A stretch of 5,092 bases of DNA, from positions 1 through 5,092 of the forward strand of contig CAMQXE010000114.1 in NCBI GenBank assembly GCA_947038745.1, written 5' to 3'. Of the stretch, positions 1 through 4,674 are shown in pieces. A program made the position numbers and the translations under genes. The notes under the pieces are model-generated. The model was given only the letters and a program-made list of their open reading frames with translations, had not been told where the DNA came from and searched no databases. Within the stretch, counting starts at the first letter, position 1; the number at the start of each line of letters is the position of its first letter. Source of the stretch: an uncultured Propionibacteriaceae bacterium. GTDB taxonomy: Bacteria; Actinomycetota; Actinomycetes; Propionibacteriales; Propionibacteriaceae.

Positions 1-529
1 GGGCCAGATACCAGGTGGTGACGGCGCAGAAAGCGAATAGCGCTTCAGAGTAAGGGGCGAAGAGAAAGATGGCATACGGGCCGATGAACCACAAGGCGGC
101 AAGCTGAGTCAGATCGGTATCGGTAATTAACGGTGCGGCGCGTAAAAGCATGACTCCAGCAGCCCAACACGCAAGCCAGGTCACCAAAGTTGCGCAACAA
201 ACGATCAAGGTGCGGGAAGGCTCTTGCCCGGGTAGCAGCCAGGCAACGCCTCTCGCTAGGCCTGGGAATCCAGGGAAGAAAGCGACGTCGAAATAGTCCT
301 CACCAGCGCTGAGCGGACGATAGCCCTGATGCGCAATCCGAATGAAATGCCCTGAGTCGTAGCGGTCTAAGATCGTCAGAGGCCAGAAACTGCCAGCTAA
401 ATCGGCATGCCACAGCACTCGTCGCGTAGCAATGAGTAGACCGGTATATGCAAGCCAGAGGATACGGGAGATGACAAACCACTGTGTTGCTAGGCGCAGC
501 GGTATTCGCCAAGAACGAGTTGGGGTCAC
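1..529 (-). CDS. PIG-V-like membrane mannosyltransferase (GT-C fold), N-terminal part only
   Basis: Partial gene that runs off the left edge; 176 codons are visible from a GTG at 529-527. The protein is very hydrophobic and carries landmarks of the PIG-V / Mannosyl_trans2 family. A luminal-loop motif RYDSGHFIRIAHQGY spans residues 56-70, with Asp58 as the likely conserved acid. FFPGFPGL lies at 84-91 and FAPYSEALF at 157-165, matching the family's FFP-L-P and SP-SYSE-F blocks. Membrane segments are likely near 17-35, 108-128 and 143-160. Known family members add mannose from a polyprenyl-phosphate donor at the membrane; in actinobacteria they are linked to glycolipid or protein mannosylation. 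The acceptor cannot be inferred here. The start is chosen because it is the last in-frame GTG before the hydrophobic N-terminus. No good Shine-Dalgarno site precedes it, so the start is uncertain. It is divergent from corA, with 50 bases between the starts. Confidence 0.8.
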   Translation of the reverse strand, partial: MTPTRSWRIPLRLATQWFVISRILWLAYTGLLIATRRVLWHADLAGSFWPLTILDRYDSGHFIRIAHQGYRPLSAGEDYFDVAFFPGFPGLARGVAWLLPGQEPSRTLIVCCATLVTWLACWAAGVMLLRAAPLITDTDLTQLAALWFIGPYAIFLFAPYSEALFAFCAVTTWYLA

Positions 530-564
530 TGAGCCATTGTTGCAGTTCTTTGCCAGATATCCGT

Positions 565-569
565 GGAAG
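565..569 (+). promoter_or_regulatory. Ribosome binding site of corA
   Basis: GGAAG lies ten bases before the GTG at 580. It supports the start at 580 over the in-frame GTG at 484, which would extend the protein by 32 residues unlike the family and overlap the divergent mannosyltransferase gene. Confidence 0.5.
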
Positions 570-579
570 AATCGGTAAC

Positions 580-1584
580 GTGAATGCTCAACATGCGCTG
601 GTATGGCGCGACGGCGCTGTTCTGGCTAAAGATTTCACCCTTGACGTCTTGGATCAGTACCTGGCTGATCCAGAAAATCTCGTCTGGTTTGATCTATGCG
701 ATCCAAAACCTGCGACGTTGGCAAAACTCGCTGAGGAACTACAGCTTGATCAGAATGCCGTTGAAAACGTCATAACCCCTGGTGAGCGCCCCAAAGCTAC
801 GCGCTATGCCTCCCATATCTTCGTCACGATGTATGCCACTGAGCATGTCACTCCAGCAGAAGGGGCGGCTGACTCAGTGCAGTCTCGGATCGAAAAGACT
901 CGGGTGTCTGCCTTTGTGCTGCCGCATGGCTTAATCACGGTTCGCGCAGATCCGAACTTCGATATGGCTCCAGTAGTGGCGCAGTGGTTAGCTGAGCCGG
1001 ATCTACTCAATACCGGTTCGGCGGCGTTGCTCCACGGTTTGCTTGACGCGGTAGTGGATGGGCATTTTGTCACGATCCAAGAGATGGATGACGCTCTGGA
1101 GGCAGTTGAAGACCAGCTTTTTGATGAGCAACTTGCACCCCGGCAGCTCCAGCAGACGGTCTATCGTATCCGCAAAGAATTAGTAGATATGCGTCGCGTG
1201 GTGCTGCCTATGCGGGAGGTAGTCAATACGGTTTTGCGGCACCGTTTTGAGTTCACTTCCACCCCGGCGTTGGTCAGCTCCTATGAAGATCTCAACGACC
1301 ATGTCTTGCGTGCATCGGAGTGGACTGAATCCCTTCGCGACTTAGTCTCATCGATCTTTGAAGCTAACTTGTCCTTACAAGACGCCAGACTCAATAACGT
1401 CATGAAAAAGCTAGCGTCATGGGCGGCAATTATCGCTTTGCCAACGCTGGTTACTGGCTGGTTTGGGCAAAATGTGCCGTACCCAGGGTTCTCGGCAGTC
1501 TGGGGCTTCTGGCTTTCAGCGCTGCTGTGTGTTGGTGGTGCAGGCTTCCTCTACGTCGTATTTAAGCGGCTTGACTGGCTCTAG
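580..1584 (+). CDS. corA: CorA-family divalent metal (Mg2+/Co2+) channel with GQN signature
   Basis: A 334-residue protein from GTG 580, near the usual CorA length. Residues 1-270 form the cytoplasmic domain, including a long helical stretch (about 165-275) typical of the CorA stalk. Two membrane segments close the protein, about 278-297 and 308-327, followed by a short basic tail ending in KRLDWL. The loop after the first membrane helix reads FGQNVPYPG (295-303), where classical CorA proteins have YGMN. I recall GQN as common in actinobacterial homologues. CorA proteins are homopentameric inner-membrane channels that import Mg2+ and sometimes Co2+ or Ni2+; ion choice cannot be read from this sequence. 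The gene stands alone on the plus strand, divergent from the mannosyltransferase. Its last 69 bases overlap the convergent SDR gene. No terminator is visible at its end. Confidence 0.88.
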   Translation: MNAQHALVWRDGAVLAKDFTLDVLDQYLADPENLVWFDLCDPKPATLAKLAEELQLDQNAVENVITPGERPKATRYASHIFVTMYATEHVTPAEGAADSVQSRIEKTRVSAFVLPHGLITVRADPNFDMAPVVAQWLAEPDLLNTGSAALLHGLLDAVVDGHFVTIQEMDDALEAVEDQLFDEQLAPRQLQQTVYRIRKELVDMRRVVLPMREVVNTVLRHRFEFTSTPALVSSYEDLNDHVLRASEWTESLRDLVSSIFEANLSLQDARLNNVMKKLASWAAIIALPTLVTGWFGQNVPYPGFSAVWGFWLSALLCVGGAGFLYVVFKRLDWL

Positions 1585-2271
1585 CGTTACGGGCATCGCT
1601 GGACGGATACTGAGCATGTCGATATTTGCGGTGGGGCTGAGATCGACAGCGAGCTTTACAGTAGCTGCCACATCAGTAGGGTTGAGATGGTCGTCGGCAT
1701 GGTAATTGCAGCCTCGGTCTTGCCACATCCGTCGTTGCATGTCAGTATCGACCCGCCCTGGGTGGATTGAGGTAACTCGAACGAGCCCGCGCTCTTCTTC
1801 CCGTAGCGCATCGGTAAAGGCCTTGAGCGCATGCTTGCTCGCGGCATACAGTCCATCTCCAGTGCCTGCGGCAAAACCCGCACCAGAGTTCAAGGTGATG
1901 ACCTGCCCCTGAGCGGCGCGTAGCAGAGGCAAACACAGGCGAGTGAGTTCTGCTACAGCAATCACATTGACGTCGAAGATCTCACGCCAATCACTGTGGG
2001 TAGAGTTCTCGACCCGAGCAAATGTCGCGATACCGGCGTTGTGGATGAGAACGTCGAGTCGGTCAAGTTGAGCGACCTTAGTCGATAGCAGAGCGCTATC
2101 GCGCAGATCAGCGATGAAGGGGATCGAGTCCTCATAGAGTGAGCAGGCCGCAGCAACCCGGTCAGGCTGAGTTCCGCCAAGTACGAGCTGGTGAGTGGGG
2201 GACAGAGCCTGGGCAATAGCAGCACCGATACCTCGGGTAGCTCCGGTGATGAGCGCGACAGGGCGAGTCAT
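1516..2271 (-). CDS. Short-chain dehydrogenase/reductase (classical SDR)
   Basis: A 251-residue soluble NAD(P)-dependent oxidoreductase with all classical SDR landmarks in order. The cofactor motif TGATRGIG is at 9-16, where the Arg before the second Gly hints at NADP(H). Others are DLRD at 55-58, HNAG at 77-80, Asn102 in DVNV, catalytic Ser129, the YAASK pair Tyr142 and Lys146, and HPGRVDTDM at 170-178. The substrate is unknown; homologues of this kind are usually annotated only as SDR family proteins. The ATG overlaps the stop codon of the upstream maf gene in an ATGA arrangement, so the two are probably co-transcribed and translationally coupled. The conserved fold ends near IRPAMP (222-227). 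The remaining residues, through 251, are encoded almost wholly in the overlap with corA and look like a run-on tail. Confidence 0.9.
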   Translation of the reverse strand: MTRPVALITGATRGIGAAIAQALSPTHQLVLGGTQPDRVAAACSLYEDSIPFIADLRDSALLSTKVAQLDRLDVLIHNAGIATFARVENSTHSDWREIFDVNVIAVAELTRLCLPLLRAAQGQVITLNSGAGFAAGTGDGLYAASKHALKAFTDALREEERGLVRVTSIHPGRVDTDMQRRMWQDRGCNYHADDHLNPTDVAATVKLAVDLSPTANIDMLSIRPAMPVTLEPVKPLKYDVEEACTTNTQQR

Positions 2272-2891
2272 CGTCGTGGCTCTTGCGTGCTATGCCACAG
2301 TTGGGTCCAGCTCAGGCCAAGATCGGCACACATGGTGCGAATTAGCGGCAAAGAGATCCCTACAACATTGTGATAGTCACCCTCAATATGAGTAACGAAA
2401 GCGCCGCCAAGGCCATCGACGGTGAAAGCTCCAGCAACTCGAAGTGGTTCACCAGTTGCGACATAGGCGTCGATTTCGGCATCGGTAAGGTCAGCAAAAT
2501 GGACAGTGGTGGACGCTAATCGGGTAGTACTTGTGACCTCACTACCGCGGATACGGGCAAGGTAGTGCCCGGTATGGAGCACTCCTTCACCGCCACGCAT
2601 TAACTGCCAGCGAGCGCGAGCGTCGGCAGCATCGACAGGTTTGCCGTAGGGCTGGCCTTCGACATCAAGCATAGAATCGCAGGCAATCACGACGGTGTCG
2701 AGCTGGGGTGGGAGATCACGCAGTACAGATGCTGCTTTTAGCTCAGCAAGTTTGCAGACTAGATCTGCGGTGGTTGGTGCGGTCAGCGAGCCCTCATCGG
2801 CGCCAGAGACAATGGTCTCTGGCTGTAGCCCCGCCTGAATAAGCGTATTTAGTCGGGCTGGAGAAGCAGAAGCAAGGATTACGTGTGGCAC
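2268..2891 (-). CDS. maf: Maf-like nucleoside triphosphate pyrophosphatase
   Basis: A 207-residue Maf/HAM1-fold protein of normal length. It shows the N-terminal LASASPARL motif (6-14, with Ser8, Ser10 and Arg13), DE at 32-33, the AELKA helix at 49-53, and ACDSM with likely catalytic Asp72. GKP follows at 83-85, the HTGH segment at 106-109, and a conserved block from EIDAYV to GDYHNVVGISLPL (139-183). Family members hydrolyse non-canonical or excess NTPs to NMP plus pyrophosphate and have been linked to house-cleaning and division arrest. The subgroup (dTTP/UTP versus m7GTP) is not settled here. The start is GTG: an in-frame TAG lies nine bases upstream, so no longer form is possible. No Shine-Dalgarno site is seen, and a promoter-like pair sits right before the GTG, suggesting leaderless expression. 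First gene of a two-gene unit with the SDR. Confidence 0.92.
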   Translation of the reverse strand: MPHVILASASPARLNTLIQAGLQPETIVSGADEGSLTAPTTADLVCKLAELKAASVLRDLPPQLDTVVIACDSMLDVEGQPYGKPVDAADARARWQLMRGGEGVLHTGHYLARIRGSEVTSTTRLASTTVHFADLTDAEIDAYVATGEPLRVAGAFTVDGLGGAFVTHIEGDYHNVVGISLPLIRTMCADLGLSWTQLWHSTQEPRR

Positions 2892-2897
2892 ATGTTG

Positions 2898-2926
2898 AGA
2901 CTAGCCCAAGCACATGCGTCAGCCAA
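2898..2926 (-). promoter_or_regulatory. Candidate maf promoter giving a leaderless mRNA
   Basis: On the minus strand TTGGCT (2926-2921) is followed after exactly 17 bases by TAGTCT (2903-2898). Six bases later comes the GTG start of maf. The -35 matches TTGACA at four of six positions and the -10 fits the actinobacterial TANNNT pattern. With normal -10 to start-site spacing, transcription would begin at or next to the GTG. The absence of a Shine-Dalgarno site agrees. Inferred from pattern only. Confidence 0.45.
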
Positions 2927-2933
2927 TGGGCTA
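2902..2933. repeat. Seven-base inverted repeat over the maf promoter
   Basis: TAGCCCA at 2902-2908 is the exact reverse complement of TGGGCTA at 2927-2933, with an 18-base spacer. The left arm touches the candidate -10 element and the right arm abuts the candidate -35. It could be an operator or chance; the arms are short. Confidence 0.3.
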
Positions 2934-2965
2934 TGGGGAACTTCACAGTCTTTGATTAGTGAAAA

Positions 2966-2999
2966 CAGTGGCCTGGCTCCACTCGGAGCCAGGCCACTG
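2966..2999 (-). terminator. Rho-independent terminator of the DUF937 gene
   Basis: A perfect 15-base stem (2966-2980 pairs with 2985-2999) with a four-base loop lies just after the DUF937 stop codon. On the minus strand the stem is followed by TTTTC, a short T-run, so it fits termination of leftward transcription. It insulates maf-SDR from DUF937 expression. Confidence 0.85.
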
Positions 3000-3010
3000 G
3001 ATAAGTAGAA

Positions 3011-3661
3011 TTACTTGCCGGTGAGGATGTCCTTGAGCGTGCCCAAGATGCCGCCGGAGGACTGCTCAACCTGGAGATCAGACTGATCTGGGAACTGCAT
3101 CTGCGGGGTGCCATCGCCAGCAGACTGAGTCTGTGGGAAGGCCTGCGTTGCAGCGCCGCCGCCGAGGATGCCACCAAGCAAATCAGACAAAATTGTTCCT
3201 CCCGACTGCTGAGTCTGCTGCTTCTGTCCGCCGCCAAGGACGCCGTTAAGGAGCGGGCCGAGGATATTGCTGAACTGGCCCTGACCGATCTGCTTTGCCA
3301 AGTAACCCATGACGATCGGGGCGAGGTAAGGCAGGAGCTTCTTCAGCAACGGTGAGGCAAGACCAGCTACCGGAGCAATAGCCTGCTCGGCCTGCTGCGT
3401 CGAGCCGAACATGTGGGCAAGCATCTTTTCGCCATCGCTTGGATCAACCGAATCAATGGTCAGATCGTCATTTTCGTGGTCAGCAAGTGCAGTTGCGAGA
3501 GCCTTAGCGCCCTTGATATCAGTTGCATTGTGCGTAAGTTTTTCCAACAGAACCGGGACGATATTGGCCACGGACTCCTGGATCTGTTCTGGGCTAGCGC
3601 CGATCTGGGCAGCGATCTGCTTGATCGGGAGGTCAGTCAGAATCTGGTCGAGAGCAGACAT
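3011..3661 (-). CDS. DUF937 domain protein (YidB-like), function unknown
   Basis: A 216-residue protein matching the DUF937 pattern. It has an N-terminal helical segment with IAAQIGAS (16-23), VPVLLEKLTHNATDIKGAKAL (35-55, in outline), a charged stretch, DGEKMLAHMFG (76-86), then LLKKLLPYLAPIVMGYLAKQ (105-124). After about residue 135 the sequence turns into Gly/Gln-rich low complexity with LLGGILGGG (161-169), then a Gln/Pro/Ser-rich linker, and ends in a short GGILGTLKDIL helix (203-213). There is no signal peptide or clear membrane helix, although the Gly/Leu stretches are hydrophobic. The family's role is not established. The ATG at 3661 has a good ribosome binding site. The gene is monocistronic: a terminator follows and birA diverges upstream. 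Confidence 0.85.
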   Translation of the reverse strand: MSALDQILTDLPIKQIAAQIGASPEQIQESVANIVPVLLEKLTHNATDIKGAKALATALADHENDDLTIDSVDPSDGEKMLAHMFGSTQQAEQAIAPVAGLASPLLKKLLPYLAPIVMGYLAKQIGQGQFSNILGPLLNGVLGGGQKQQTQQSGGTILSDLLGGILGGGAATQAFPQTQSAGDGTPQMQFPDQSDLQVEQSSGGILGTLKDILTGK

Positions 3662-3671
3662 GGATGAGTGT

Positions 3672-3677
3672 TCCTTT
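3672..3677 (-). promoter_or_regulatory. Ribosome binding site of the DUF937 gene
   Basis: AAAGGA on the minus strand ends ten bases before the ATG at 3661, a slightly long but usable spacing. It supports the chosen start and contrasts with maf, birA and purK, which lack such a site. Confidence 0.6.
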
Positions 3678-3743
3678 CAGGGCCGCACTGAATCGCGAAC
3701 CGCATACTCACCACAGTAAGGCCACAGGTGTCAGATTGGCGGG

Positions 3744-3749
3744 TATTTT
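3744..3749 (+). promoter_or_regulatory. Candidate -10 element upstream of birA
   Basis: TATTTT fits TANNNT and would place a transcript start near 3756, ahead of the AAGGAG at 3773. No convincing -35 is visible at 16-18 bases upstream. Weak call. Confidence 0.25.
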
Positions 3750-3765
3750 GGCTAACTTTTAGCAA
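3748..3765. repeat. Small palindrome in the DUF937-birA divergent region
   Basis: GCTAA (3751-3755) and TTAGC (3759-3763) form an inverted repeat around CTT. The arms extend by TT/AA if G3750 is skipped. Its place between two divergent genes, beside a candidate -10, makes an operator possible. Confidence 0.3.
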
Positions 3766-3772
3766 GCGCAGC

Positions 3773-3778
3773 AAGGAG
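3773..3778 (+). promoter_or_regulatory. Strong Shine-Dalgarno serving an ATG out of frame with birA
   Basis: AAGGAG sits six bases before the ATG at 3785, ideal spacing, but that ATG is not in the birA frame. Distance to the birA ATG at 3814 is 35 bases, too far for direct use. Confidence 0.5.
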
Positions 3779-3784
3779 CACACG

Positions 3785-3958
3785 ATGATAAGCAAACTCG
3801 CTAGCCTTAAGCCATGCCACGATGTGAACCTGTTAGCGCTGATCGTCTCCAACCACTCATTGGCCGATTATGGCGCGACATTCACTGTATCGAGGAAACT
3901 GGGTCGACGAATGCTGATGTCATGGCACAAGCACATGCTGGAGCGGCAAGCGGGCTAG
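3785..3958 (+). CDS. Possible short upstream ORF overlapping birA (57 aa)
   Basis: The ORF opens at ATG 3785 behind an optimal AAGGAG and ends at TAG 3956-3958, deep inside birA in another frame. The product resembles nothing I recognise; beyond the first ten codons it is a shifted reading of birA. If translated, it could limit or couple birA translation, or the ribosome binding site could be a relic of an older birA start. Reported because of the strong initiation signal, not because the peptide looks functional. Confidence 0.25.
   Translation: MISKLASLKPCHDVNLLALIVSNHSLADYGATFTVSRKLGRRMLMSWHKHMLERQAG
3802..3807 (+). promoter_or_regulatory. Candidate -10 for a leaderless birA transcript
   Basis: TAGCCT fits TANNNT and lies exactly six bases before the birA ATG, the same geometry as at maf. 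No clear -35 is found 16-18 bases upstream, so it is weaker than the maf case. Confidence 0.25.
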
Positions 3959-4620
3959 TTCTCATCGCTGAGCATCAAACTGCAGGGCGGGGTCGGTTCT
4001 CGCGGCAGTGGGAAGATGCTGCTGGATCATCAATCGCCTTTTCAGTGCTGGTACGTCCACCAGCAGCTCAGCTAACTCAACTGGGGTGGTTGCCGCTATT
4101 AGCCGGGCTTGCAGTGCGAAAAGGAATAACGTCAGTAACCGGTGTTGATTTGGGGCTGAAATGGCCTAATGACATTTTGGTGACGAGCGGTCCGCGTCCA
4201 GGCAAGCTAGTCGGGATTCTCGCGGAACTCGCTGCCCGTCCAGAAGGGCCAGCCTGCGTCATTGGTGCAGGAATTAACGTTGCAATGAGTGAGGCTGAGC
4301 TGCCCGTAGCAACGGCAACATCTTTGTCGCTGTCCAACGCTAAGTGTCTGGATAAGACAGCAATCATGGCAGCAGTTTTACGCTCCTGGGAGGATTACTA
4401 CCTACGTTGGGTAGCAGGTGAAGACTTGCTTGCTGACTATCGCGCTCACTGCATCTCATTAGGGCAGCGAGTCCGCGTTCAGCTCGATGAGCAGAGTAAC
4501 CGAGGAGAGGTCGCCGAGGGAATCGCGACAGGTATTACCCCAGCCGGTGAGTTGATCGTGATGCTGGACTCAGGTGAGAGAGCCATTCTGGCGGCAGGAG
4601 ACGTCGTCCATTTACGTTAG
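3814..4620 (+). CDS. birA: Biotin-[acetyl-CoA-carboxylase] ligase, monofunctional type
   Basis: A 268-residue biotin-protein ligase that joins biotin to the carrier domain of acyl-CoA carboxylases through biotinyl-5'-AMP. Motifs in order: TGSTN at 29-33, AEHQTAGRGRFSRQW at 52-66 (the GRGRxxRxW biotin-AMP loop), KWPND at 116-120, KLVGILAEL at 131-139 with the likely catalytic Lys131, and GAGINV at 151-156. A C-terminal SH3-like domain spans about 215-268. There is no N-terminal helix-turn-helix, so unlike E. coli BirA it should not act as a biotin repressor. The ATG at 3814 is preceded directly by an in-frame TAA (3808-3810), so the protein cannot begin further upstream. No ribosome binding site is well placed. 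purK follows on the same strand after 54 bases. The catalytic motifs look intact. Confidence 0.95.
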   Translation: MPRCEPVSADRLQPLIGRLWRDIHCIEETGSTNADVMAQAHAGAASGLVLIAEHQTAGRGRFSRQWEDAAGSSIAFSVLVRPPAAQLTQLGWLPLLAGLAVRKGITSVTGVDLGLKWPNDILVTSGPRPGKLVGILAELAARPEGPACVIGAGINVAMSEAELPVATATSLSLSNAKCLDKTAIMAAVLRSWEDYYLRWVAGEDLLADYRAHCISLGQRVRVQLDEQSNRGEVAEGIATGITPAGELIVMLDSGERAILAAGDVVHLR

Positions 4621-4667
4621 TCATGCGGATCGACGGAGTCCTTGTCTTGCGATCTTTGCGCTTCCCC

Positions 4668-4673
4668 TAATGT
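4668..4673 (+). promoter_or_regulatory. Candidate -10 just before purK
   Basis: TAATGT fits TANNNT and lies seven bases before the GTG at 4681 (and one base before the ATG at 4675). A possible -35, TTGCGA at 4647-4652, is only 15 bases away. If used, GTG 4681 would be a leaderless start. Alternatively purK is read through from birA. Confidence 0.25.
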
Positions 4674-4674
4674 T

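Noticed and set aside
300..512. A 70-codon minus-strand frame at the left
   Set aside because: It is a shifted reading of the PIG-V-like gene, whose own frame shows several family motifs in order.
484..579. A 32-residue N-terminal extension of CorA from GTG 484
   Set aside because: It is Cys/Ser-rich and unlike the family, would overlap the divergent mannosyltransferase start, and GTG 580 has a GGAAG site.
2902..2933. The inverted repeat before maf as an intrinsic terminator
   Set aside because: The spacer is 18 bases, the arms only seven, and no T-run follows on either strand. The true terminator is at 2966-2999.
3411..3719. Open frames of 84 and 102 codons on the plus strand opposite the DUF937 gene
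   Set aside because: Both are antisense to a well-supported DUF937 coding region and read as shadow composition, with no family motif.
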